A program made the translations under genes and the position numbers. Shown here piece after piece: positions 1-5,246 of a stretch of 7,362 nucleotides of DNA (its first letter is position 1; each line of letters opens with the position of its first letter). This DNA comes from Candidatus Peregrinibacteria bacterium. GTDB taxonomy: Bacteria; Patescibacteriota; Gracilibacteria; UBA1369. The stretch covers positions 1-7,362 of the forward strand of contig WJLA01000050.1 in assembly GCA_014728765.1 (NCBI GenBank), read 5' to 3'. The notes beneath the pieces were generated by a model that ran no database searches, had not been told where the DNA came from, and was given only the letters and a program-made list of their open reading frames with translations.

Positions 1-2
1 AT

Positions 3-809
3 CATGAAGAACACTATTCAAAAGAGAAATGTGAAGAAGCATTTGATAATGTTGCAGATTATGAAAAAGTGTTGATGGATTTTCTTCAAAAGAAAGGTGA
101 CTATGAAAACTTGGATTTGGGATTGCCTGAGAATCCGACTGAGGAAGATCTTAAAATTGATAAAATCATGAAGAGAAAAGGTGTTACTGAATTTGTGATG
201 GGCCTTTCTGAATCAGCAAAGGTGCTTGTTGCAAATTCCGGTGAAAAGGTTGAAGGAAATGAAAGTTATAATGCATATGTTGATTATATGTATGCGGCAT
301 TGACTCAGCTTTCTGATGATGCCGATTTGGAAGAAGTGAGAAATAATCTGATGTCATTTGGAAACTTTGTTGATTCTCCGATGAATCCAAATTTCAGTTT
401 TGTTCCGGAAGATCAAGAATATAAAGCTCCTGGAGAAGCAGCATATTATGAGGCGCAGTATGCAAGGGAAGCTATTGAAATGCAGCGTGAGAAGGCGAAA
501 GGAATGATAGCTTATAGTGATAGAGTCCCTGAAGGTGCTGAATTGGTTGATGTTCCAAAAAGTGGTCGATTTGCGGATATTTTCAATAGAGTGGCGAGGC
601 ATGTGAAGCCGGGAGAAGTTATTTCATTTAGAATCAGTACAGATGATAGTGCGCCGATTGCGTATGTTAAAAAAGCACCTGATGGAACTGTGAGTGTTTA
701 TCAAAAAGAGACTGCACAGCCATGGCTTGAAGTAGAGGAGCCTGGAGTTCAGACCCCTTCATCTGATAGAGTCGCTTCGAAAAATGATTCTAGGGATAGA
801 GCTTCCTAG
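3..809 (+). CDS. Unrecognised acidic protein, 3' part (5' end outside window)
   Basis: The frame is open from the first complete codon (position 3) to a TAG at 807-809, giving 268 residues of the C-terminal part of a longer protein. A GTG at 69 could be taken as a start. However, the frame continues upstream without a stop and with the same lysine/glutamate-rich composition, so I treat the gene as truncated by the window. The visible part is hydrophilic and acidic, with no signal peptide or membrane segment and predicted helices in the first half (e.g. DLEEVRNNLMSFGNFVD). A more beta-like stretch lies near VKPGEVISFRISTDD and APIAYVKKAPDGTVSVYQ, resembling a small folded C-terminal domain. 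The tail is a low-complexity Ser/Asp/Arg run containing two similar DRVAS and DRAS units. I recognise no family. Its stop overlaps, in antisense, the last codon of the decayed minus-strand remnant that follows. Confidence 0.75.
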   Translation, partial: HEEHYSKEKCEEAFDNVADYEKVLMDFLQKKGDYENLDLGLPENPTEEDLKIDKIMKRKGVTEFVMGLSESAKVLVANSGEKVEGNESYNAYVDYMYAALTQLSDDADLEEVRNNLMSFGNFVDSPMNPNFSFVPEDQEYKAPGEAAYYEAQYAREAIEMQREKAKGMIAYSDRVPEGAELVDVPKSGRFADIFNRVARHVKPGEVISFRISTDDSAPIAYVKKAPDGTVSVYQKETAQPWLEVEEPGVQTPSSDRVASKNDSRDRAS

Positions 810-1201
810 AAGAATCCGTAGTAAATATAAATGGCAGCTAGGACCACAAGAAAGATTGATTCAATGTAGATCCAGCTTTTCCATTCGAGTTATTTTTTGG
901 CAATTCCGAGTCCACGTTGAGGAGCAACAAGCAGCAGTATTCCTTAAATTCCTTTGTGATAGCACTAGTCTGAAATAGCGGTTGAAATAATAGCCTAACT
1001 GGCTTGTTAGATCTTGATCTGCAAAAACAATCACGTGATTCCTTTCGGCTTCCTCAAAGACATGCCGATCTAGTTGGTCTCTTTCATCTATTATGAAATT
1101 TGCGCCTTATAAATATCTCCGCGTTTGATTCTTTTGAAGCCCTCCTGCTGCTTCTCGGTTAACTCTGTTTCTGCAACCAGTGGCAAATTGATGATCCCCA
1201 T
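806..1201 (-). pseudogene. Decayed minus-strand gene, possibly TPM-domain protein with C-terminal membrane segment
   Basis: No intact gene lies between 810 and 1295, but the minus strand reads as one protein broken into pieces. Starting at an ATG (1201-1199), one frame gives MGIINLPLVAETELTEKQQE and onward to IYKA before stopping at 1093-1091. A second frame, open from 1106, gives NFIIDERDQLDRHVFEEAER, then VIVFADQDLTSQLGYYFNRY. The first frame then resumes with GILLLVAPQRGLGIAKK, a stop (892-890), and in the same frame WIYIESIFLVVLAAIYIYYG and a TAG at 808-806. In order this suggests two frameshifts and one nonsense mutation in a protein of about 130 residues with a C-terminal hydrophobic helix. 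The RNGILLLVAPQ-like core resembles the NGVLLLVA segment of TPM domains, which often precede membrane helices. That family match is from memory and weak. Decay of a coding sequence is more secure than its identity. Confidence 0.42.
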
Positions 1202-1295
1202 TGCTTTTGGCTATTTTCTGGAATGATCAAATGGGTTTGCCAGATTGTAAAATATTCCTGCTTTCTTATTGGAGTGAATGTGGTAAAAATAGAAT

Positions 1296-1937
1296 ATGTT
1301 TTATTTAATAGGTGGCGCACCGCGCTGTGGCAAAACAAGTTTGAGCAAAGCTATTTCAAAGAAAACAGGTTGCCCCTGGATTTCCGGAGATACAATGGAA
1401 GGAATTGTGAGGCAATATGTTGCTGCTGGTGATTTGGACAAGCTTTTCCCAAAGAATGTTATGCGTCGTTTGACTGAGGGATCTAATGAAAAGATGTACA
1501 ATAGTTATTCATCGGAGGAGATTGCCAAGGCATATCTTGAGCAAGGCAAAACTTCTCACAAAGCAATCGAAGCTTTTGCAGCATCTGAAATTGTGACTGG
1601 GCATGACTATGTGATTGAAGGTCATCAAGTACATCCGGATTTAGCTGACGCTTTGATAAAAAAATTTGGAAGAGAGAATTTTCGAGTTTTGTTTTTGGGG
1701 AAAACGGATTTGGATGGTCTTGTAAGGGGTTTTTCATTAAATATTGCGAATGATTGCTGGATCAAAAATAAAAGTGCAAGCACAGATATCTATCCAAAAA
1801 TTGCCGAAATGATTGCTGAATATAGTAGATTCTTCAAATTTGAAGCGAAAAAACTGGGATTTGATTATTTAGAGATTGGTTGTGAAAATTTTTCGGAGCA
1901 ACTTGATGATATGGCAAAAAATCTAGTCGGTGCTTAG
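1296..1937 (+). CDS. P-loop kinase-like NTPase (AAA/adenylate-kinase-like fold)
   Basis: This is a 213-residue protein with a clear N-terminal Walker A motif, GGAPRCGKTS (residues 6-15), right after a hydrophobic beta strand (MFYLI). That is the usual arrangement in small-molecule and nucleoside kinases. WISGDTMEGIVRQ (about residues 28-40) fits the strand and acidic substrate-binding position that follows helix 1. YVIEGHQVHPDL, roughly mid-protein, resembles the second core strand seen in 2-phosphoglycerate-kinase-like and shikimate-kinase-like proteins. VLFLG is a further core strand. An ATP-dependent phosphotransfer role is likely, but the substrate cannot be told from sequence. The ATG at 1296 is chosen because it places the P-loop at the very N-terminus. 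There is no convincing Shine-Dalgarno sequence; a GGAG at 1271-1274 is about 21 bases away. It stands alone among decayed genes, and its 3' end overlaps the transposase scrap by 15 bases. Confidence 0.8.
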   Translation: MFYLIGGAPRCGKTSLSKAISKKTGCPWISGDTMEGIVRQYVAAGDLDKLFPKNVMRRLTEGSNEKMYNSYSSEEIAKAYLEQGKTSHKAIEAFAASEIVTGHDYVIEGHQVHPDLADALIKKFGRENFRVLFLGKTDLDGLVRGFSLNIANDCWIKNKSASTDIYPKIAEMIAEYSRFFKFEAKKLGFDYLEIGCENFSEQLDDMAKNLVGA

Positions 1938-2107
1938 AATTTCCACTGCTTGTTCGGGAGTGAGGGACTCGACACCTCTTTTGGTGAGTTCAGCTTTTAC
2001 AATTTCGGTGTCCTGAAAATATTGTACTATCCCAAGGTTTCGGTAACGGATTTAAGTTTTTCAAGAGGTGTTTTGTAGTCAATGCCTCCATGTGGTCTTT
2101 CTTTACT
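1923..2107 (-). pseudogene. C-terminal remnant of an IS3/IS481-type integrase-core transposase
   Basis: Read on the minus strand, positions 2107-2030 encode SKERPHGGIDYKTPLEKLKS followed by VTETLG and a stop (2029-2027). The ERPHGG-x-DYKTPLEKL block is the typical end of the rve (DDE integrase) domain of IS3/IS481-like transposases, just after the catalytic glutamate helix. The reading continues in another frame as LGIVQYFQDTEIVKAELTKR, then GVESLTPEQAVEILSTD, to a TAG at 1925-1923. TETLG can be read across both frames if one C is restored in the ACCTTGGG stretch, so a one-base deletion is the simplest explanation. Nothing of the catalytic domain remains upstream: sequence similarity stops near 2107, where the toxin-antitoxin promoter begins. 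I saw no terminal inverted repeat. This is a dead fragment of a mobile element, probably truncated when the neighbouring module arrived. Confidence 0.7.
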
Positions 2108-2135
2108 TGTAATAATAAAGATATTAGTGTACACT
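2107..2135 (+). promoter_or_regulatory. Predicted toxin-antitoxin promoter with TGTACA operator palindrome
   Basis: TTGTAA (2107-2112) and TACACT (2130-2135) are separated by 17 bases and would start transcription near 2142, about 17 bases before the antitoxin ATG. Overlapping the -10 box is a perfect 10-bp palindrome, AGTGTACACT (2126-2135), whose core TGTACA matches the operator core described for YefM-YoeB autoregulation. This supports repression by the antitoxin-toxin complex. A looser TTGTCA (2140-2145) is centred 12 bases downstream and might be a degenerate second site. Confidence 0.5.
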
Positions 2136-2158
2136 TTTATTGTCACTTTATAAATGAT

Positions 2159-2416
2159 ATGACTACGAAAATTATTGGCATCAAGGAATTTCGACGAAAT
2201 ATAACCAGCATGTGGAAGGAGGCAAGACAAAAGAATATTCGCTTTATTGTAATGCATCATTCCACACCTGTTTTTGAAGTGAATCCTATCAAAGAAGATG
2301 AGTTGATTTTGGAAAGATTTGCCAAAGACATTTCTATTGCCAGAAAACAAGTTCAGAAAGGTCAAATTCAAACTTTTGAAGACACCTATAAAGAACTTGG
2401 ATTAGATGAATTATAA
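2159..2416 (+). CDS. Phd/YefM-family antitoxin
   Basis: This is an 85-residue protein. The N-terminal part, IIGIKEFRRNITSMWKEARQ, followed by a strand IRFIVMHHSTPVFEVNPI, has the alpha/beta pattern of the Phd/YefM antitoxin DNA-binding and dimerisation domain. The pattern includes the strand-turn-strand ending in a proline-preceded PVFEV. The C-terminal half (about residues 43-85) is charged and helical, as expected for the tail that wraps and neutralises the toxin. I chose the ATG at 2159 over the longer in-frame start at 2090. The extension would run through the predicted promoter and encodes residues unlike the family. There is no Shine-Dalgarno sequence before the ATG. Its 3' end overlaps the toxin start by 11 bases, which is typical of translationally coupled antitoxin-first modules. 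The protein is expected to act as an autorepressor as well as a toxin inhibitor. Confidence 0.88.
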   Translation: MTTKIIGIKEFRRNITSMWKEARQKNIRFIVMHHSTPVFEVNPIKEDELILERFAKDISIARKQVQKGQIQTFEDTYKELGLDEL

Positions 2417-2669
2417 ACTTTTCTTTACACTTAAATCAAAACAAGACCTGGCAAAAATAGACAAGAGGAATTCTAAAAGAATAATGGATAAACTATTCCA
2501 TTTCTGCAATTCTGATAGCCCAATGTATTTTGCAAAAAAGCTTTCCAATCCCAAGTTTGGCACATTTAGATATCGAATTGGAAATTATCGTGTTCTTTTT
2601 GATTTAGAAATATATCAAGACAATGCATCATTAATAATTCTTGCTGTTAAGCATCGTAAAGAAATATAA
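2406..2669 (+). CDS. RelE/ParE-superfamily toxin, lacking the C-terminal tyrosine
   Basis: This is an 87-residue basic protein with the RelE/ParE layout. An N-terminal strand (NYKLFFTL) is followed by two helices (QDLAKIDKRNSKRIMDKLF), then the core strands FGTFRYRIGNYRVLFDL (residues 51-67), SLIILAV, and the terminal HRKEI. The basic residues in the core (R55, R57, R62) and H83-R84-K85 sit where RelE-type mRNA interferases place catalytic or RNA-binding residues. Members of the HRK/HRR type usually continue with I/V-Tyr. Here the codon after Ile is TAA, so that tyrosine is missing. The downstream in-frame codons would read Lys-Tyr-stop, so one base change (TAA from TAT or TAC) would explain it. 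The start ATG overlaps the antitoxin 3' end by 11 bases. The likely role is ribosome-dependent mRNA cleavage or, if ParE-like, gyrase poisoning. Activity is uncertain. Confidence 0.88.
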   Translation: MNYKLFFTLKSKQDLAKIDKRNSKRIMDKLFHFCNSDSPMYFAKKLSNPKFGTFRYRIGNYRVLFDLEIYQDNASLIILAVKHRKEI

Positions 2670-2740
2670 AAATACTAAACGATTATTATGAGTGAATGAA
2701 AAAGTTTTTTAAAATATGTATTTAAATAATATATGAATAA

Positions 2741-2936
2741 AGCAGTTGATTAGAGTTGAGAGGTACATGCAGACATATCATTCGGAAAGACTCTAGCCGG
2801 AGTATGTTGAGGATGGGGAAGAACCTTCAAGGTAAGGTTGCATGAATGATACCGTAGTCAGAGCCGATAGTTTGAGAAGTGAAACTGCGGACAAACTAAA
2901 AAAGCTTTAGTGGGGATTACTCTGTCGCTGCTTTTT
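2741..2936 (+). ncRNA. Candidate structured non-coding RNA of unknown family
   Basis: There is no gene between 2670 and 3039. Within it, about 200 bases stand out: by my count 87 of 200 are G or C (2741-2940), against 3 of 40 just upstream (2701-2740). Several stems fit together on one strand. GGTACATGCA (2762-2771) pairs with TGCATG (2839-2844) plus TACC (2850-2853), leaving a 5-base bulge. It encloses ACTC/GAGT (2790-2793/2800-2803) stacked near ACAT/ATGT (2773-2776/2804-2807), and ACCTT/AAGGT around 2823-2838. Outside it lie TAGTTTG/CAAACTA (2868-2874/2892-2898) and a 3' AAAAAGC/GCTTTTT stem (2899-2905/2930-2936). The G-rich, C-poor strand and the AT-rich upstream leader favour plus-strand transcription. 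I checked for RNase P, tmRNA, SRP, group I and II intron and common riboswitch signatures and recognised none. Boundaries are approximate. Confidence 0.55.
2899..2936 (+). terminator. Terminator-like hairpin at the end of the candidate RNA
   Basis: AAAAAGC (2899-2905) and GCTTTTT (2930-2936) form seven consecutive pairs around a 24-base loop. Inside the loop AGTG (2909-2912) can pair with CGCT (2926-2929). The 3' arm supplies a short U run, so it could end transcription, but the stem is weak in GC and no free U tract follows. It could equally be the last structural stem of the RNA. Confidence 0.35.
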
Positions 2937-2989
2937 AAGGTATTAATTAGCTTGGTCGACTTTGCCTATAACTACCGAAGGCTTGGCAC

Positions 2990-3017
2990 TTGAAAAGATA
3001 GACAAATATGATATAAT
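2990..3017 (+). promoter_or_regulatory. Sigma70-type promoter for the 127-residue orphan gene
   Basis: TTGAAA (2990-2995), a 16-base spacer and a consensus TATAAT (3012-3017) precede the ATG at 3040. Transcription would begin near 3024, leaving a leader of about 16 bases with no Shine-Dalgarno sequence. The position rules out the longer in-frame TTG start at 2962, which lies upstream of this promoter. Confidence 0.6.
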
Positions 3018-3039
3018 AATAAGATATATAATTTTTTGC

Positions 3040-3423
3040 ATGAAAAAATTATTAAAATTGTTAGGTCTTCAAAAGGAAAAACCATTACTTGCTCCATCCA
3101 CTTTACAGTATGGAGTTATTTATTATCGAGGACATAACGGTAAGACAACTTCGACGGTTGATGTTTACGGCTATTTTGAACCATCAAAACATATTGATAA
3201 AAGAGATATCATTCATCGTGATCAAAATGTTGAAGTTAACAAAGAAAATATTGAAAAAATGGTAAGAATGGCACAAAAAGGAAATTTGGACGCACTGAAA
3301 ATCCTAACAGGTGTCAAAGAAGGTCAAGAACTGCAAGCTATGATTAATGAATTCAAATCTAAAATTGATACCAATTTACAAGCAAGTGAAGAGTCCCAAC
3401 TATATTTTCATGAAGCAGCTTGA
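3040..3423 (+). CDS. Hypothetical protein, 127 residues, no recognised family
   Basis: I do not recognise this protein. It begins with a short basic amphipathic stretch, MKKLLKLLGLQKEKP, too weak for a signal peptide. A region follows that looks like beta strands (QYGVIYYRGHNGKTTSTVDV and YGYFEP), then a charged segment rich in Asp, His and Arg (HIDKRDIIHRDQNVEV). The second half is mostly helical (ENIEKMVRMAQKGNLDALKI and EGQELQAMINEFKSKIDTNL) and acidic toward the end. No catalytic motif is evident. The ATG at 3040 is preferred because a good promoter lies directly in front of it. The gene stands alone on the plus strand after the candidate RNA. Its TGA (3421-3423) touches the dnaB stop codon with no intervening base, so the two transcripts must overlap or end inside each other. 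Base composition matches its neighbours and gives no sign of recent transfer. Confidence 0.7.
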   Translation: MKKLLKLLGLQKEKPLLAPSTLQYGVIYYRGHNGKTTSTVDVYGYFEPSKHIDKRDIIHRDQNVEVNKENIEKMVRMAQKGNLDALKILTGVKEGQELQAMINEFKSKIDTNLQASEESQLYFHEAA

Positions 3424-4794
3424 TTATTCCATCGGAACCCCTGAAAAAGCGTGATTTCTATCAACAGAATAAAATTTCATTCTTTCTTTCTTAAATGCAA
3501 GTTCAGCTCTACCTACAGGTCCGCTTCTATGTTTTCTGACGAAAATATCAGCCAAACCGGCTCTTTCAGTATCTTCTTCATAATATTCTTCCCGATACAT
3601 CATCAATACTGCATCCGCATCTTGCTCAATCGCACCGGATTCACGCAAGTCGGATAGTTGCGGAATTTTAACAGGTCTTAATTCAACTGCACGAGAAAGT
3701 TGTGAAAGTGCCATAATCGGAATTCTTAACTCCCTGGCAAGCGCTTTTAAAGATCGAGATATTTCTGAGATTTCATTTACTCTGTTTACATTTGACCCGG
3801 CACCGCTAACTGTCATCAATTGTAAGTAATCAACAATCATAAAATCCAGTCCATGTTCCATTTGCAGCCTCCGAGCTTTTGATCTGAGTTCAGAAATAGA
3901 ATTTCCAACAGAGTCATCAATAAATATCTTCATCTGATAAAGTTCATCCATCACTGAACCTATTCTCATAAAATCTTCTTCGGTTAATTTTCCGGTTTTC
4001 AATTTCCATGAATCCACTTCCAGAAGCGAAGAAAACATTCTTTCCACCAATTGCTCTTTGCTCATTTCCAAAGAAATTATTCCCACCGTTTTCCCTGATT
4101 TTGCTACATTTTGGGCGATATTCAGAGCAAAAGCGGTTTTACCCATTGCAGGTCTGGCAGCCAAAATTATCAAATCTGAAGGTTGGAATCCCGTTAAAAT
4201 GTTGTCCAAATCAGCGAAACCGGTCGGTACACCTTTATATTTATCTCTTGTTTCAGGGTCATGTAACTCTGTAATTTTATCATAAGTCGAATTTAGAATT
4301 TCCTTAATATGTACAAATTTTTCTTTGATAGAAGTTTGAGAAACCGAAAAAAGTGCTCTTTCTGCTTTTTCCAACAAATTTTCCAAAGGTTCTTCTTCAT
4401 TATATCCGAGCCCTGTAATCAAATCTCCGGTCTTAACCAGTTTTCTGAGAGTGGATTTCTGTTTAACGATTAAAGCGTAATTGTAAATATGAGTTGAAGT
4501 ATGAATTTCAGTTGCCAGTTGAGACAAATATGAGACACCGCCTATCATTTCTAGCTGCTTTCTATCCTCTAAAACTGTTTTGGTTGTCAAAAGATCGATA
4601 GGAGATCGTCTGTCATAAAGTTCTTTGATCGCCGCATAAATAATTCCATGAACATCTTGATAAAAATCATCAACACTCAAAAGATCGGCCACTTTGATAA
4701 TTGATTCTTTATCAATCAATAGCGAACCCAGCACCGCTTTTTCAGCTTCCAAAGAATTCGGGGGAACCCTTAATGTGTTAGTGTTTTTTGCCAT
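3424..4794 (-). CDS. dnaB: Replicative DNA helicase DnaB
   Basis: This is a 456-residue protein of normal family length. DnaB is the hexameric ring helicase that unwinds the replication fork on the lagging-strand template and binds primase. The N-terminal domain (about 1-150) starts with the usual PPNSLEAEKAVLGSLLID. The RecA-like motor (about 175-456) carries Walker A ARPAMGKT (213-220), the LEMSKEQL motif (242-249) and Walker B hydrophobic-D (DFMIVDYLQ, 317-325). It also has the LSQLSR motif (363-368), LSDLRESGAIEQDAD (380-394) and KHRSGPVG (421-428), whose arginine R423 fits the arginine-finger position. All expected motifs are present, and there is no intein insertion. It is divergent from yraN across 95 bases. 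No Shine-Dalgarno sequence precedes its ATG, and I could not fix its promoter with confidence. Confidence 0.98.
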   Translation of the reverse strand: MAKNTNTLRVPPNSLEAEKAVLGSLLIDKESIIKVADLLSVDDFYQDVHGIIYAAIKELYDRRSPIDLLTTKTVLEDRKQLEMIGGVSYLSQLATEIHTSTHIYNYALIVKQKSTLRKLVKTGDLITGLGYNEEEPLENLLEKAERALFSVSQTSIKEKFVHIKEILNSTYDKITELHDPETRDKYKGVPTGFADLDNILTGFQPSDLIILAARPAMGKTAFALNIAQNVAKSGKTVGIISLEMSKEQLVERMFSSLLEVDSWKLKTGKLTEEDFMRIGSVMDELYQMKIFIDDSVGNSISELRSKARRLQMEHGLDFMIVDYLQLMTVSGAGSNVNRVNEISEISRSLKALARELRIPIMALSQLSRAVELRPVKIPQLSDLRESGAIEQDADAVLMMYREEYYEEDTERAGLADIFVRKHRSGPVGRAELAFKKERMKFYSVDRNHAFSGVPME

Positions 4795-4850
4795 TTGATA
4801 ATAAAGAAGTAGAGGAATTATTAACTATTTTTTAGATTTTTTTAAGCTCA

Positions 4851-4879
4851 TTCAAATATTTTGACTAGTCAAACATAAA
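4851..4879 (+). promoter_or_regulatory. Possible yraN operon promoter with a 14-bp palindrome in its spacer
   Basis: The 95-base divergent spacer between dnaB and yraN contains the perfect 14-bp palindrome TTTGACTAGTCAAA (4860-4873). TTCAAA (4851-4856) and CATAAA (4874-4879) are 17 bases apart and would place the start site a few bases before the yraN ATG. The palindrome would then fill the spacer. Each half of the palindrome also contains TTGACT, a -35-like hexamer facing each way, but neither has a good -10 box at normal distance. A regulator site is plausible, and chance is possible in AT-rich DNA. Confidence 0.35.
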
Positions 4880-4889
4880 TTAACATTCT

Positions 4890-5246
4890 ATGAACACATT
4901 CGAAAGCAAAGAGATTGGGAAAATTGGTGAAAATATTGCCAAAGAATATTTAATCAAATTAGGTTATCACGTTCTGACTCAAAATTATCATCAAAGAGGC
5001 GCGGAAATTGATTTAATTTGCAAAAAGAGTCATACACTTCACTTTATTGAAGTAAAAACAAGATCATCTCAAAATTTTGGAACTCCCGAAGAAGGATTTC
5101 ATCGACAGCAGCTTTATCGAATTAAAAAAGCTGCTCAAAAATTTCTTTCTGAAAACAAAATGGCTTTTATGAATTTACAATTCGATCTTCTGGCTATAGA
5201 ATTAGAGCAGCAAAAAGCAAAGATAAAATTTTATCAAAACTTGTAA
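4890..5246 (+). CDS. yraN: YraN/UPF0102 family nuclease-like protein
   Basis: This is a 118-residue protein matching UPF0102 along its whole length, with the family order intact. GKIGENIAKEYL (10-21) is followed by GYHVLTQNYHQRGAEIDLI (25-43) and LHFIEVKTRSS (50-60). The F-G-T-P-EEGF segment is followed by the helix that ends in NLQFDLLAIEL. The E-x-D (E39, D41) and E-x-K (E54, K56) pairs have the pattern of the restriction-endonuclease-like/Holliday-junction-resolvase fold, where they would bind metal. The family is widespread and its cellular role remains unsettled; a nucleic-acid function is usually assumed. It is the first gene of a plus-strand operon diverging from dnaB. The next gene overlaps its stop codon by one base (TAATG), suggesting translational coupling. 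The ATG at 4890 gives the family's normal N-terminus; no Shine-Dalgarno sequence is visible. Confidence 0.95.
   Translation: MNTFESKEIGKIGENIAKEYLIKLGYHVLTQNYHQRGAEIDLICKKSHTLHFIEVKTRSSQNFGTPEEGFHRQQLYRIKKAAQKFLSENKMAFMNLQFDLLAIELEQQKAKIKFYQNL

Noticed and set aside
69..809. GTG at 69 as the true start of the first gene
   Set aside because: The frame is open to the window edge with the same composition upstream, so the gene most likely begins outside.
784..978. Plus-strand 64-codon frame after the first gene
   Set aside because: Its composition is unlike a protein gene, and the opposite strand carries the more coherent, though broken, protein signal.
2090..2158. Longer antitoxin starting at 2090
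   Set aside because: The added residues do not resemble the family and the region contains the likely promoter and operator.
2108..2371. Minus-strand reading frame continuing upstream of the transposase tail
   Set aside because: Only the last 25 or so residues resemble a transposase. The rest is antisense to the antitoxin gene.
2741..2936. RNase P RNA, tmRNA, SRP RNA, group I or group II intron, or a known riboswitch
   Set aside because: A GGAAAG and a GATACCGTAGT-like stretch recall such RNAs. However, the conserved blocks (RNase P GAGGAAAGTCC and ACAGAA, tmRNA 3' T-arm and CCA end, intron domain V, riboswitch cores) are missing.
2962..3039. TTG start adding 26 residues to the 127-residue orphan protein
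   Set aside because: The extension runs through a good TTGAAA/TATAAT promoter, whose transcript would start after it.
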